This document shows positions 40,231 to 51,402 of a stretch of 64,000 nucleotides of DNA, piece by piece. Below the pieces are notes generated by a model. The model searched no databases. It had not been told where the DNA came from and saw nothing but the letters and a program-made list of their open reading frames with translations. The translations under genes and the position numbers were made by a program. How positions within the stretch are numbered: position 1 is the stretch's first letter; each line of letters opens with the position of its first letter. Location: the NCBI GenBank assembly GCA_020832235.1, contig JAFIEZ010000016.1, forward strand, positions 32,656 to 96,655. Direction: 5' to 3'. The DNA is from Bacteroidota bacterium. Lineage in GTDB: Bacteria; Bacteroidota; Rhodothermia; Balneolales; HLUCCA01.

Positions 40231-42588
40231 ATGTTCATTTCACGTCTATACTCCCCTCTTATCGGCATAATTACATTAATATTTACTAATATTTTTAATG
40301 TATATGCTTCAACAGACCTCCCATCTGAAAGAAATTTCAACGATTTCCTATCGAATGCTGAAGCCTCTTGGCATCTGAGTCAGCAGGATGGGAGGCAAGC
40401 TAGCTATGGGGGTATAGATACGTCGGCGTCATCTGTTAACCGTACAGCATTACCGGCTTTTGAAAATCTGGAAGAGGCCCTTCGTTCGGCTGCTCTGTGG
40501 CGAGGTGAAGCAGGTCCATCCAATGTAATCTGGATAGACGGAGGAGAGCGCTTCTCGTTCGCACAGACAAATCCGGAAACCCGTAGAACCGAAATCCGGG
40601 CATTTACACCCTCAACGGGTGCCGACGAACTTCTTTTCGACGGAGAGGGATTAACCTTCCCTGGCACCGATACCCCCTTCACCTATCGAAGTTTTCAATG
40701 GGCAGGCGACAGCGATCACATGCTGTTCGAGACCAACTTCCGCCCTATTTACCGCCATAGCGGGGTTTCCGATTTCTATTTCTATACCCGCAGTTCAAAC
40801 TCCCTGCAGCTGGTGGCTCAGGATGCCGGTACAGCCGAACTCTCCCCCGACGGCGGACGCATAGGGTTTGAACGTGAGGGCAACCTGTACATTTACGAGT
40901 TCGCAACCGACCAGACCATTGCCCTTACCAACGATGCAACTGAATATGTATTCAACGGCCGCACCGGATGGGTTTACGAAGAAGAATTTATGATAACACA
41001 GGCATGGCAGTGGAGTCCCGACGGAAGGTATATTGCCTTCTGGCAGGAAGACGAATCGGAGGTACCAATATTTCAGATGACCGACTATTCCGGACAACAC
41101 CCCGAATATGTAAGCATTCGTTACCCGAAAGTTGGCGACACCAATCCAACAGTACGCATCGGCGTGGTAGATGTAGTTACCGGCGACCGCATCTGGCTCG
41201 ACACCGGTAAAACTCCCGACAGCTACATCCCCCGTATATATTGGACTGCTGACAAAGAAACCCTTGCTGTGGTTCACCTCAGCCGAAATCAGCGGGAACT
41301 CAACCTCTTCTTTTTTGATGCCAAAAGCGGAGATCGCAGACTGGTAATGCAGGAAATTTCCGATTACTGGATTGATATATTTAATTTTTTTGAAGGTATT
41401 GAAGAATTCTTTTTCTTCCCGGAACGTGAGCGCGAGTTTTATTGGCTTTCCGACCGCGATGGCTACCGACATCTGTACCGATACGATTACTCCGGGGAGA
41501 TGCTGAATCAGGTTACACAGGGTGAATGGGAAGTCACCTACATCCACGCGCTCGACGTAGAGTCTGGTCATCTGTACTATTCCTCCACAGAGGTATCCCC
41601 GCTTGAACGTCATCTATACAGAATCAATCTGGATGGAACAGACCGGCACCGTATCACGCAGGAGTCTGGCAGAAACCAGGCTGATGTATCACCAAACGGC
41701 CGCTATTTCATTCACAGCGGGTCGAACATAAATACCCCCCGACAGGTACATCTTCGCCGTACAAATGGAAATGTGCTGCGAACTTATGTGGATGGAAGCA
41801 CGGTAGCAGCCAACCTAGAACGCCGCGCCTACTTCCCTGCTGAGCTGCGTACATTTGAGACCAGTGATGGTGCCTCACTCGACATGATGCTTATAAAGCC
41901 CGCAGGGTTCAACGAAAATGAACAATACCCGGTAGTACTCGACATTTACGGAGGTCCTGGTGCGCAGTCTGTTTACAATCAATTTGAAACCAATATGTGG
42001 AGGCAATATCTGGCTGCACAAGGGTTCATCGTCGCCAGTGTCAACAATCGTGGCAGTGGCGGACGGGGTCGTGAGTTCGAAAAAATAGTGTACCGAAACC
42101 TCGGTTACTGGGAAGCCTTTGATTTTAACGAAACGGGTAATTATCTGGCTTCGCTGCCCTATGTCGACGAAAACCAAATGGCAATACGTGGTCACAGCTA
42201 TGGAGGCTATATGGTGCTGTACGTCATGACCTCCTGGCCGAATCGATTTCAACGTGGTATCAGTGCGGCACCAGTTACCGACTGGAAACTCTACGACACC
42301 ATCTACACCGAGCGTTACATGGATGAACTCCATGCAAACGAAGATGGGTACCGGGAAAGCTCCCCTACCCAACGTGCAGAAGACATGACAGGAGAACTGC
42401 TGCTGGTTCACTCCTCAATGGATGAAAATGTACATGTGCAACACACCTTCCAATTCGCCCGTGCTTTGATTGATCATCGTATTGATGCCCATTTACGCAT
42501 CTTCCCTCCCGGGGCTCACGGCGTTTCTTATAGCTGGGATTCCTATATGTATCTTATGCAGTTATACACCGACTTTCTTTTAAAATAA
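40231..42588 (+). CDS. Secreted dipeptidyl-peptidase IV-like S9 peptidase
   Basis: A 785-residue peptidase. Residues 1-27 form a signal peptide (LYSPLIGIITLIFTNIFNVYA). An eight-bladed-type propeller region (residues about 90-500) ends in the alpha/beta-hydrolase domain. The nucleophile Ser lies in GHSYGGYM, the Asp in SSMDENVHVQ and the His in PGAHGVS; the family's Glu-Glu pair for binding the free N-terminus could be in YEEEFMITQ. It removes N-terminal dipeptides from peptides in the periplasm. Single gene. Confidence 0.93.
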   Translation: MFISRLYSPLIGIITLIFTNIFNVYASTDLPSERNFNDFLSNAEASWHLSQQDGRQASYGGIDTSASSVNRTALPAFENLEEALRSAALWRGEAGPSNVIWIDGGERFSFAQTNPETRRTEIRAFTPSTGADELLFDGEGLTFPGTDTPFTYRSFQWAGDSDHMLFETNFRPIYRHSGVSDFYFYTRSSNSLQLVAQDAGTAELSPDGGRIGFEREGNLYIYEFATDQTIALTNDATEYVFNGRTGWVYEEEFMITQAWQWSPDGRYIAFWQEDESEVPIFQMTDYSGQHPEYVSIRYPKVGDTNPTVRIGVVDVVTGDRIWLDTGKTPDSYIPRIYWTADKETLAVVHLSRNQRELNLFFFDAKSGDRRLVMQEISDYWIDIFNFFEGIEEFFFFPEREREFYWLSDRDGYRHLYRYDYSGEMLNQVTQGEWEVTYIHALDVESGHLYYSSTEVSPLERHLYRINLDGTDRHRITQESGRNQADVSPNGRYFIHSGSNINTPRQVHLRRTNGNVLRTYVDGSTVAANLERRAYFPAELRTFETSDGASLDMMLIKPAGFNENEQYPVVLDIYGGPGAQSVYNQFETNMWRQYLAAQGFIVASVNNRGSGGRGREFEKIVYRNLGYWEAFDFNETGNYLASLPYVDENQMAIRGHSYGGYMVLYVMTSWPNRFQRGISAAPVTDWKLYDTIYTERYMDELHANEDGYRESSPTQRAEDMTGELLLVHSSMDENVHVQHTFQFARALIDHRIDAHLRIFPPGAHGVSYSWDSYMYLMQLYTDFLLK

Positions 42589-42744
42589 GCGTAGTGGCAT
42601 GAGAAAGCTTGCTAAAGCTCCATTTCTGGCCATTAAACGTGTATTATAACTTCATTTATCGTTTTTTAACACCCGCACAGAAACGATAATGGTGCGCTTG
42701 TGCTTACCTTTTAGTGTATAATCACTTAGAGCCAAAAGGACATT

Positions 42745-44073
42745 TTGCGACCATCACGTATTACATCATTTTTTCTTTCTGCAATACTATTCAGTGTTGG
42801 CTGCTCCGGAGACGATGACAATCAGGGGCAACAACGCAGCAGACCTGTACCTACAGTTGAAACCGTTGTAGCTCAGTTTGGCACCCTACCTCTGGAAGAG
42901 CGTTTGAACGGATCGGTTCGGGCCTTTAATCAGACCGATATTTTTGCTGAAATCAACGCTCCCGTTATGGAAGTATTGGTGAATAACGGCGATGATGTGC
43001 GTGCAGGCCAACCATTGGTACGCCTTCGCGACACGGAAGCCCGCGAAAGACTATCTCAGGCGCAATCATCACTGGAAATATCAGAGGCTCAGCTGCAACA
43101 GACCATGGCCAGACTCGAGGCCCAACGCGCACAGCTCAATCGTATTCAACAACTGGCCTCACGCGACTTGCAAAGCCAATCTGAATTAGAACAGCTTCAG
43201 TCTGAAGTAATGGCACTAGAAGCTACCCGCCAGCTAAATGAAGCACAAGTGCGCCAGGCTCGTTCAGTAGTCAATGAAAGAGAAAATGACTTGAGTGTAG
43301 CCACTGTAAAAGCGCCCATCAGCGGTATTGTAGGACAACGCAATGCGGAGGTTGGTCAGCAGGTAAATGCCAGTACACGATTATTTCAGATAGGTGATCT
43401 GAATCGCATGAAGGTTCAGGTCACCCTTACAGAGACCATGCTCTCGCGCATCCGCACCGGGATGCGGGTGCAGGTAACATCTCCTGCATTCGGCGATAGT
43501 GTGATAACAGCACGTGTGAGTCGCATATCTCCTTTCCTGAACCCGGTTACCCATACAGCTGAAGCCGAAATTGAAATCGAAAACCCCGATCGAATGCTTC
43601 GTCCGGGAATGTTTGTCAATGTAGATATTTTTTACGGAGACAGTGATCAGGCTACCCTGGTGCCCAACAATGCTATTTATCGCCACCCACGCGAAGGATT
43701 TGAGGGCGTTTTTGTAGCACCCTCACTCATGCAGGAATTGAATTTTGCCTACGAAGACGGTCAGGAAATTCCACAGATGGTGGGCCCAACCGGTGTTGAG
43801 TTTCGCCGTATTGAAATCGTTGCCCGTGGACGAATGGTTACGGCCGTGCGGGGTATCGACCCACAAACACACGTTGTAACGTTAGGACAAAACCTACTTG
43901 CAGATGGCAGCGAATCGGCCAGAGTGCGTCAGGTTGACTGGGAACACATTCTCAATCTCCAGCAAATGCAGTCGCGTGACCTGATCCGCATCATACATGA
44001 ACGTAGCGCCTCCCGACAAAACGGCGTAGGCTCTACCGGCGGATCAACCCAATTTCAGCCGGCTAACCTGTAA
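42745..44073 (+). CDS. RND efflux periplasmic adaptor (membrane fusion protein)
   Basis: A 442-residue protein starting with TTG at 42745-42747; AAAGGA ends 4 nt before it. Lipoprotein signal with lipobox SVGCSGDDD. It has the split lipoyl domain (VMEVLVNNGDDVRAGQPLVRL and VKAPISGIVGQRNAEVGQQV), a coiled-coil hairpin between (residues about 100-180, rich in Q/E/A/L), and the beta-barrel and membrane-proximal parts (PGMFVNVDI). It joins the permease at 44113 to an outer-membrane channel. No TolC-like gene follows in this window. Confidence 0.93.
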   Translation: MRPSRITSFFLSAILFSVGCSGDDDNQGQQRSRPVPTVETVVAQFGTLPLEERLNGSVRAFNQTDIFAEINAPVMEVLVNNGDDVRAGQPLVRLRDTEARERLSQAQSSLEISEAQLQQTMARLEAQRAQLNRIQQLASRDLQSQSELEQLQSEVMALEATRQLNEAQVRQARSVVNERENDLSVATVKAPISGIVGQRNAEVGQQVNASTRLFQIGDLNRMKVQVTLTETMLSRIRTGMRVQVTSPAFGDSVITARVSRISPFLNPVTHTAEAEIEIENPDRMLRPGMFVNVDIFYGDSDQATLVPNNAIYRHPREGFEGVFVAPSLMQELNFAYEDGQEIPQMVGPTGVEFRRIEIVARGRMVTAVRGIDPQTHVVTLGQNLLADGSESARVRQVDWEHILNLQQMQSRDLIRIIHERSASRQNGVGSTGGSTQFQPANL

Positions 44074-44112
44074 AAATCAGCCGTTTATTTCTAACAAAAC
44101 AGAGAGTATATC

Positions 44113-47100
44113 GTGTCGTTAACCGGAACATCCATCAAACGCCCCATAGCCACGACGATGGTCTTCCTCATCGTCATAACACTCGGCACCATTGGATTCC
44201 GATATCTCCCGGTAGATCTGCTGCCCCCCATTGAATTCCCTCAGCTAACCATACAGGTCAGTTACGATAATGTGGGACCAGAAGAGATGGAACGCATTAT
44301 TACCGATCAGATTGAAAACGCCATTGCCGGGGTTCCCAATGTTGAACGGGTTACATCCAACTCCAGCGAAGGAAATTCCAGCGTAACACTTAATTTCGCT
44401 CAGGGAGTGAATCTGGATGAAGCTACCAATGATGTTCGAGCTGCACTCGACAGAGTACGGCGTTCATTACCACCGGAAGTAGACGCTCCCCGAATCTGGA
44501 AGTTCGACCCGAACGATAGCCCGATTGTTATGTTGGGTGCACGGTCAGACCGGAGCCTGGCAGAGATTACCCGCATCGTAGAACGTGATATCGGCAAAAT
44601 GTTTGAGCAAATACCCGGCGTTGGTGCTATAAACGTTTGGGGCGGGGTAAATCAGGAAGTACGTGTAGACCTGATCAGAGACCGAATGGCCTCCTCTCAG
44701 GTTACAGCAGCTGACATTGTACAGGCTATTACCCGCGAGAATAGCAACGTCCCCGGCGGAAATGTTAAAGAAGGTCTCAGCGATTTGTATGTCCGGTCTG
44801 TGGGGGAGTTTACCGACATCGACCAGATAGCCAACACCATTATTCGTACCGTTGACGGAGCGCCGATTCGGGTTCGCGATGTCGCCACCGTTTCCCTCGA
44901 CTATCAAGACTTATGGCGCTACATTGAGGTAGACGACTTGCCCATGATTCGTTTTGGAATCAGGAAGCAGTCGGGTGCCAATACCGTTGCCGTAGCGGAA
45001 GCCATTCGCAATGAGGTAGACCGTATCAACGCCATGCGAAACGATCTCAATCTGGTTGTAATACGCGACCAGAGTCAGTTCATCCAAGCTTCTATTGACA
45101 ACGTTCGAAATTCAGCTATCTGGGGTGGAATTCTAGCAATTGTTGTACTCTTTGCCTTTCTGAGAAATGGCTCAACCACAATGATAATCGGTATTTCTAT
45201 CCCCATATCCATTATTGCCACCTTTGGCCTGCTGTATTTTAACGGCCTCACGCTCAATCAGATGTCGTTCGGCGGACTCGCGCTTGGTGTGGGTCTCATT
45301 GTAGACAACGCCATTGTAGTGCTCGAAAATATTGTACGTAAACGGCAGAATGGCGCTAAAAAGAAAGATGCAGCACGGAAAGGTACACGTGAAGTTACCG
45401 GTGCCATAATTGCGTCAACACTCACCACCTCCGTTATCTTTCTGCCGGTGGTATTTATGAATACCATCACCGGTGTGATGTTCCAGGAATTGGCACTGGT
45501 TGTCGTTTTTGCCCTTATCTGTTCCCTTTTTGTGGCCCTCACGCTGGTACCGATGCTGTCCAGCCAGTTTCTAACCATAAAGAAGCTAGACAAAGACAAT
45601 CAGAAACGTTCGGCAGCACAACGCTTTTTCGATCGGATGGACGACGGATATTCACGCATTGTGAGTTCCGTGCTTCATCGTAAAACCTGGGTATTTGCCA
45701 TAACCGGCAGTCTTTTGTTTTTTGCATATCTGGGAATTAACCGCATTCCAGTGGAACTAACTCCCGAGACAGAAAGCGATGAAATTCGCGTGCGGATGTG
45801 GATGGATTCAGGAACGAATATCGCCATCATAAACCAGTATATGGACGAGCTGGATGCCATTGTTCGCGAAATTGTTCCCCGCGAAGAAATTATGTTCTAC
45901 ACCCGGGACGTACGCAATGGAAGAGGCGAAATTGAGCTGGCCTTAACACCACCCGATCAGCGCAGAATTCTGAGTACCGACCTTGCTGATGATATACGGG
46001 AACGAGTTCAAGGGGTAATTCCGGGTGCAAGAATTGATGTACGGGCCCAATCGGGTCTGTGGATTTTACGGCGAATTTTCGGAAGCGGTGGTGGAGATAA
46101 TGATGAAGCCATAGGTATACAATTGCGTGGTTTTAATCTGGAACTGGCCGCTGATATGGCACAAGAAATCGCCAACAGAATTGAAGTATTGCCCGGCATC
46201 GTAGATGTTCGCGTAGGCCAGCGCGACGGCAGGCCTGAACAGCAGGTCAACCTCGACCGCGAGCGCATTGCCCAGCTTGGCATTGGCTCGAGGGATGTCG
46301 CTGCAGCAATACAATCGAACATTGGTGGCAGCAGAGCCGGATTTTTCCGTCGTGATGGGGACGAAATTCCCATCACAGTTCGCCTTCGTCCGGAAGACCG
46401 GATGAGCACACTCGATATTGACAACATATCGGTACGGACTGCAGACGGAACGATTATTCCGGTATCGGCCGTGGTTACTACAGAGGCCCAGCGCGGACCG
46501 GAATCCATACGACGTGAGAATGGTCAGCGTATTACCAACATAACAGCAAATCTCGAGCGTGGGGTACCATTGGGTACTGCTGTAGAAGCCATTCAGCGTG
46601 AACTGGCCGATTTCCCCATGCCTGAAGGATACTCGCTGTACTTTGGCGGTGAGTATGAGGAGCAGCAAAAGGCTCAGCGAGATTTCAATCTGGCCATAAT
46701 CATGGCCCTTATTCTCATCTACATGGTGATGGCGGCTCAATTTGAACGTTTCCTCGATCCTCTCATTGTCATGTTTTCGGTACCGCTCGTTATAATCGGT
46801 ATCGTTCCTACGCTGCTCCTTACCGGCACCACCCTGAACCTCCAAAGTCTGATGGGGGTTGTGATGCTCATTGGAATTGTGGTAAATAACGCCATCCTGC
46901 TGGTAGATTACATCAACCTGATGCGACGTGAACATAATATGGACTTATACGCTGCGGTTGTTGAAGCCGGCCGCCTGCGACTGCGTCCTATACTTATGAC
47001 CACAACAACAACCGTGCTTGGCCTGCTTCCTCTGAGTTTCGGCATTGGCACTGGTGGCGAAATTCAGGCATCCCTGGCCCGTGTTGTTATCGGTGGGCTA

Positions 47101-47247
47101 ACCGCCTCTACACTGATCACCCTCGTATTTATCCCCGTAGTCTACGTGAGTGCAAATTTGGCTATGGAAAAAATAAAAACGTTTCTAGCCTCTGTAAGAG
47201 GGCAGGAAGTTAAAGAAAACAGTGTTGCAGCGGAATCCGTAAGCTAA
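44113..47247 (+). CDS. RND efflux permease (AcrB/HAE1-type)
   Basis: A 1044-residue permease starting with GTG at 44113-44115. Twelve helices with two large periplasmic loops are evident: TM1 ([17 protein letters not shown]), then the pore/docking loop, TM2-6 ([31 protein letters not shown]), TM7 ([15 protein letters not shown]), second loop and TM8-12. The proton-relay region reads VDNAIV, where AcrB has two Asp; one is Asn here, as in many relatives. It exports toxic small molecules with the adaptor 39 nt upstream. Confidence 0.95.
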   Translation: MSLTGTSIKRPIATTMVFLIVITLGTIGFRYLPVDLLPPIEFPQLTIQVSYDNVGPEEMERIITDQIENAIAGVPNVERVTSNSSEGNSSVTLNFAQGVNLDEATNDVRAALDRVRRSLPPEVDAPRIWKFDPNDSPIVMLGARSDRSLAEITRIVERDIGKMFEQIPGVGAINVWGGVNQEVRVDLIRDRMASSQVTAADIVQAITRENSNVPGGNVKEGLSDLYVRSVGEFTDIDQIANTIIRTVDGAPIRVRDVATVSLDYQDLWRYIEVDDLPMIRFGIRKQSGANTVAVAEAIRNEVDRINAMRNDLNLVVIRDQSQFIQASIDNVRNSAIWGGILAIVVLFAFLRNGSTTMIIGISIPISIIATFGLLYFNGLTLNQMSFGGLALGVGLIVDNAIVVLENIVRKRQNGAKKKDAARKGTREVTGAIIASTLTTSVIFLPVVFMNTITGVMFQELALVVVFALICSLFVALTLVPMLSSQFLTIKKLDKDNQKRSAAQRFFDRMDDGYSRIVSSVLHRKTWVFAITGSLLFFAYLGINRIPVELTPETESDEIRVRMWMDSGTNIAIINQYMDELDAIVREIVPREEIMFYTRDVRNGRGEIELALTPPDQRRILSTDLADDIRERVQGVIPGARIDVRAQSGLWILRRIFGSGGGDNDEAIGIQLRGFNLELAADMAQEIANRIEVLPGIVDVRVGQRDGRPEQQVNLDRERIAQLGIGSRDVAAAIQSNIGGSRAGFFRRDGDEIPITVRLRPEDRMSTLDIDNISVRTADGTIIPVSAVVTTEAQRGPESIRRENGQRITNITANLERGVPLGTAVEAIQRELADFPMPEGYSLYFGGEYEEQQKAQRDFNLAIIMALILIYMVMAAQFERFLDPLIVMFSVPLVIIGIVPTLLLTGTTLNLQSLMGVVMLIGIVVNNAILLVDYINLMRREHNMDLYAAVVEAGRLRLRPILMTTTTTVLGLLPLSFGIGTGGEIQASLARVVIGGLTASTLITLVFIPVVYVSANLAMEKIKTFLASVRGQEVKENSVAAESVS

Positions 47248-47312
47248 AATCAACCGCTGGTTTATTGTAACGAATTCACGTATCATGTGCACAAATTCCC
47301 TACATTGTGCGC

Positions 47313-49973
47313 ATGGTAAACCGGCTTAACATAGCAGACGCGGCAAGACAAATTCTGCGATTTTTCAGCAGAACCGATCGTATTTTTTTTGCCGCCGCGC
47401 TGGTCTCGCTGCTCATTCTGCTTCTGGCTTTACCAGCATATAAAGGCAGTATCTTTAGCTCCGAAGTACATCCTGCCAACCTGAAAGACCTTGGCAGTAC
47501 CCGGGTACAAGCCGTTGAATTCCTGCAGATTCTGGGCGTGGAAGAACCCAATGGGCCTTCAGCTCAAGTGCGGCAGATTCGCTCGGAGTATGGCAATCAT
47601 GTTCGCTACCATCTTGGGCGCCACTCCCTGAAACAAGCCAGACAAAACACCCCATGGTATACTCCTCCCTCATATCATGTGGTTGTGTCGTTAAGCACCA
47701 GCGACCGGCGAGATAATCTGCTTCGTATGCTGTTATTCGATATGGACGAAGTAAGCGAGGCCGCTTCACAAGATGAGATATCCATGAATTTCAGCTCGCT
47801 TCGCTATCAAGTTCATCTAGACGAAAACCTATCCCCTTTCGAACTTAGAGCAATTGGTACAGAGCGATTTACCCATACCGACCTGAACAGACCTTTTCTC
47901 ACACGTGCCCTGGGGAAAGAAATTGCCGAAAACATCGAGCGTATTCATCTGCAGAATGATGAACGCCTCACCACAAATACCGCTGCTACAACATTTTCAA
48001 TCCATGACGACGACGCGCTGCGAATTGTACGCTACATAACATCGTACACCCGATGGTCAGAAGCTTCCTTCCAACTGGAAGAGACCTCTACCATTTCAAG
48101 TAATGAACATAGAACCATTCACAAAATAAGCGTCGGTTCTGAAGAGGAAATACTCGGACGAACATTACGAATCGACACTGAAATTGATCATAAAGGATTC
48201 ATACGTAGTTTTACACCCAGTTGGGTAGTGACCAACGAGGAAACATCCGGCTTGCCTGTCGCCATACATAATCAAAGCCGTGTCATCATACTGGTAATAC
48301 TCGGAATCCTTGCATTTATCTTTTTTATATTCAGGCTCGTTCGCCAGCAGCTTGACTTAAAACTGGCCCGAAATGATGCTATCGTAACGTTCATAGCCAT
48401 CTTTCTGGTGAGTTTAAACAGCAGCTTTTCTGAGGCCATGCAGCAAGGGTATATGGCCCCCGGGATATGGGATTTCATTGGTACAGTGCTTGGGGCTGTT
48501 TTAGTCGGTGCCGGAACGGCGATACTGATCTATATACTCTCTTCCATAGCTTCATCCCTATCTCACGAAATATGGCCTGAGCGCTTACACGCTTTGAATC
48601 TGTTCAGACAAGGATATCTGAATAATAAACCCGTAGGACTGGCCATAATGCGTGGTTTAAGTCTGGCTGTGCTGATACCGGTACTGCCCGTGGTATTACA
48701 CGCACTCATTCCATCGACAGAAATCATGACAACCAATGATTTTCTGTTTATGTCAGACCAATATCCACTCGGTTTTGCACATCTTTTGGGAGAGTCGGTA
48801 TACGCAGCACAGCAACTTGTATTCATCACACTTCTTTTTGCATTAACGCTGGTACGAAAACGAGTAGAGAGTCCACTCGTAGTTGGAGGAATCGGGATTA
48901 TCATTTTATTCTGGCTAGACCTGAATCCTGCCGCTTTATTAGGCTATATGAACATACCCGGGCAACTTGTTGCCGCTTTCATCATTGTGTACGGATTTCA
49001 GAAGTATGGCGCTTTGACAGCACTGTTTATCCCATTCTTCACGTTAATCTGGTGGTCTTTACTCGGCGGAATTGCAATGGGCGCAGGTCCTGATATACTC
49101 CAATTAGTAGTGCTGGGAGGTATGATAACAAGTGCCATCCTATTTGGCCTTATGGCCGTAGGATTCGGAGCCAGTGGCACGACCTTGCCCGATTTTGTTC
49201 CCTCTTACATTCTGGAGCTGGCAAATCGAGAACGAATGACCCGTGAGCTTGAAATTGCCCGTCAGGTTCAGCAAACTTTTTTACCCGTATCGAACCCAAC
49301 TATTGAAGGTTTCGAACTCTTCGCATCATGTAAACCCGCCTCTGAAGTAGGAGGCGATTATTATGAGTTCCTGCCGACAGGCGATCACAAACTTGCCGTT
49401 TCCATAGGGGATGTGAGTGGAAAGGGAATTCAGGCTGCATTTTTTATGACACTGGTTAAAGGCTACACCCAGTCTTTGGCTGAGACAACCCCAAATCCGG
49501 AAGCATTCCTCACCAGAGTAAACAGCCTGTTCTACAGAAATGCTCCCCGGGGAACCTTCGTCACCATGATTTACGGTATTCTGGATACCCAAAAGAAGAC
49601 CTTCAACATGGCCAGAGCTGGCCATAATCCTGTGCTGGTATATCGATCTGCTACGAAAGAAGCATTCTATCTTCACACCAATGGAATGGCACTGGGAATG
49701 GTTAACGATAACCGATTCGCAGATTTCCTGGAGTCTCAAACCCTGCCGTTGGAAACAGGAGACTGCATTCTTTTATACACCGACGGATATACAGAGGCGA
49801 TGAATAAAGCGGGCGATCTGTATGGAGAAGAGCGTTTTAAACATATTGTAGAACGCTGCGGCAATCTGGAACTCTCCTCGTTGATAGAACAAATAGACGC
49901 CGATGTTTATCAATTTACAGGCGATATTGCCCGTCATGACGATATGACCATTATGGGTATTCGCGTGCTGTAA
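47313..49973 (+). CDS. Membrane-bound SpoIIE-type PP2C serine phosphatase
   Basis: An 886-residue protein from ATG at 47313 (GTG 6 nt upstream also possible). Residues 10-50 hold one TM helix; residues about 55-315 form an extracytoplasmic domain without recognisable motif. Residues about 320-620 contain roughly nine helices. The C-terminal 240 residues form a PP2C/SpoIIE phosphatase: metal Asp in VGGDYYEF, GDVSGKGIQAAFFM, ARAGHNP, LYTDGYTEA and RHDDMTIMGI. Such enzymes dephosphorylate anti-anti-sigma or related proteins in partner switching, here under control of an external or membrane signal. It is 60 nt downstream of the RND permease but may be separate. Confidence 0.9.
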   Translation: MVNRLNIADAARQILRFFSRTDRIFFAAALVSLLILLLALPAYKGSIFSSEVHPANLKDLGSTRVQAVEFLQILGVEEPNGPSAQVRQIRSEYGNHVRYHLGRHSLKQARQNTPWYTPPSYHVVVSLSTSDRRDNLLRMLLFDMDEVSEAASQDEISMNFSSLRYQVHLDENLSPFELRAIGTERFTHTDLNRPFLTRALGKEIAENIERIHLQNDERLTTNTAATTFSIHDDDALRIVRYITSYTRWSEASFQLEETSTISSNEHRTIHKISVGSEEEILGRTLRIDTEIDHKGFIRSFTPSWVVTNEETSGLPVAIHNQSRVIILVILGILAFIFFIFRLVRQQLDLKLARNDAIVTFIAIFLVSLNSSFSEAMQQGYMAPGIWDFIGTVLGAVLVGAGTAILIYILSSIASSLSHEIWPERLHALNLFRQGYLNNKPVGLAIMRGLSLAVLIPVLPVVLHALIPSTEIMTTNDFLFMSDQYPLGFAHLLGESVYAAQQLVFITLLFALTLVRKRVESPLVVGGIGIIILFWLDLNPAALLGYMNIPGQLVAAFIIVYGFQKYGALTALFIPFFTLIWWSLLGGIAMGAGPDILQLVVLGGMITSAILFGLMAVGFGASGTTLPDFVPSYILELANRERMTRELEIARQVQQTFLPVSNPTIEGFELFASCKPASEVGGDYYEFLPTGDHKLAVSIGDVSGKGIQAAFFMTLVKGYTQSLAETTPNPEAFLTRVNSLFYRNAPRGTFVTMIYGILDTQKKTFNMARAGHNPVLVYRSATKEAFYLHTNGMALGMVNDNRFADFLESQTLPLETGDCILLYTDGYTEAMNKAGDLYGEERFKHIVERCGNLELSSLIEQIDADVYQFTGDIARHDDMTIMGIRVL

Positions 49974-50081
49974 ATGCATTGCGACCAGCACATCTCAGCG
50001 AAAAGAACACGCATATAGCTGTTTTTTATTGAGTTATATATAAACTATTGCTTTTTGCTTCTCATGTGCTTATGTTTCTTG

Positions 50082-50122
50082 TTGGTGTATACTTATGATG
50101 AATAATTGTGTCTATACACCAA
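50082..50122. promoter_or_regulatory. Perfect 10-bp inverted repeat upstream of the cyclase
   Basis: TTGGTGTATA (50082-50091) and TATACACCAA (50113-50122) are exact inverted arms separated by 21 nt, so their centres are 31 nt apart, about three helical turns. It ends 23 nt before the cyclase ATG. It could be a repressor site or an RNA hairpin in the leader. No similar repeat was seen elsewhere. Confidence 0.55.
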
Positions 50123-50145
50123 AAATTCGACAATAAACCATATTC

Positions 50146-51276
50146 ATGCTTCAAAGCAACGGTAACATATTACTCATACACGACGATGAAATCCGTCTGG
50201 CGGACCTTCGGGGCCAGCTGGTCGGTCATTTCAATGTGTTTGCTGCCACTGATGTGCGTAGTGCATATCGGGTGTTGCGTGAGTTTGATATGCACGTGGT
50301 TCTGGCACCGGAGCAATCAGCTCAGATGACCGGCCTGCAACTTGCCGAAAGCATCAAGGGTAGTTTTCCGGATGTTGTTACCATCATCCAGGCTGCTGAT
50401 ACAGACTACACCGCCCTTAAAACCGCCGTTAAACACGGAAGAATTTCTCATTATCTGCGTCATGATGCCGACATCGACGATATGGCTCAGCACATCAGCA
50501 ATGCCTTGCAGTTGGTGCAGCTTCGTGAGGATAATCGCGCTTTGGGATCGGAGCTTAAAAAACGAACCGATGAGCAGACCCGAATTCTGGAACTGTTTAA
50601 ACGTTATGTTCCTGAGCAAGTCGTTTCGCAGACCCTCAATAATGGCAATGAGGCTATGATGGTGGGTGAAAATCGCATTGTTTCTGTGTTATTTGCCGAT
50701 ATACGGGGCTTTACCCGACTGGCGGGACAGCTGCGTCCTGCCGAGATTGTAGCCTTCTTAAACGATTTCTGGTCGGTTATGTCGGAGCAGGTGCGACTTC
50801 ACCGCGGCTCTGTGAACAAATTATTGGGCGATGGAATGCTGGCGGTTTTTGGAGCTCCTGTATCGTACATGGATAATCAAGAAAATGCTGTTATCTGTGC
50901 CCTTGAAATGATTGAGGCACTCGAGACGGTCAACCGAAAGTATAGCGCTCAGTTCGGACAAGAAATTCAGATTGGTATTGGTATCAATACCGGTGAAGTA
51001 GTTGTAGGCAATGTAGGATCCAACGACTACATGGAATACACCGTCATTGGCGACACCGTGAATATTGCACATCGTATTGAACAGCTTACCAAGAAACGAC
51101 CGAACAGCGTACTTGTGAGCGAGACGACGTGGGACCAGGTCAACTACCTGGTTGCCGGAGAGAAGGTCGACCAGCTGAAGATGGCTGGCAAACACGACGA
51201 AATCGTTGTTTATGAAGTTACCGACAAGCTGGATGCGAATATCAAGCCCATGCGCCGTGGTGGCTTAGGGTATTAA
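50146..51276 (+). CDS. Class III adenylate/guanylate cyclase with degenerate receiver domain
   Basis: A 376-residue protein. Residues 8-120 keep the receiver layout (LLIHDDEIR acidic pair), but the phosphoacceptor region reads VVLAPEQSAQMTG, with Pro where Asp is expected, and the Thr and Lys switch residues are also changed (IIQAAD, YLRHDAD). A coiled-coil (about 120-155) leads into a catalytic domain: metal Asp in FADIRGFTRL, KLLGDGMLAVFG with the second metal Asp, and TVIGDTVNIAHRIE with the transition-state Asn and Arg. It probably makes cAMP (or cGMP), controlled by something other than phosphorylation. Confidence 0.9.
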   Translation: MLQSNGNILLIHDDEIRLADLRGQLVGHFNVFAATDVRSAYRVLREFDMHVVLAPEQSAQMTGLQLAESIKGSFPDVVTIIQAADTDYTALKTAVKHGRISHYLRHDADIDDMAQHISNALQLVQLREDNRALGSELKKRTDEQTRILELFKRYVPEQVVSQTLNNGNEAMMVGENRIVSVLFADIRGFTRLAGQLRPAEIVAFLNDFWSVMSEQVRLHRGSVNKLLGDGMLAVFGAPVSYMDNQENAVICALEMIEALETVNRKYSAQFGQEIQIGIGINTGEVVVGNVGSNDYMEYTVIGDTVNIAHRIEQLTKKRPNSVLVSETTWDQVNYLVAGEKVDQLKMAGKHDEIVVYEVTDKLDANIKPMRRGGLGY

Positions 51277-51402
51277 CGTAACCGTCGCCCAGCTACCCTA
51301 TCATATCGGTTCATTTCATCGGATTTACAATTGTTCCGATTGAAAGCCTACCTATTCCCGAAGTAATTCAGGATAAACCATACCGAGAACAGGTTACCTT
51401 AT

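Noticed and set aside
40795..41613. 272-residue minus-strand frame opposite the DPP-IV-like gene
   Set aside because: Antisense shadow of a gene with a complete catalytic triad; no start signal or family match.
44113..47247. Asn in VDNAIV of the RND permease considered as a loss of proton relay
   Set aside because: This form is common in RND relatives of the phylum, so it is not evidence for an inactive pump.
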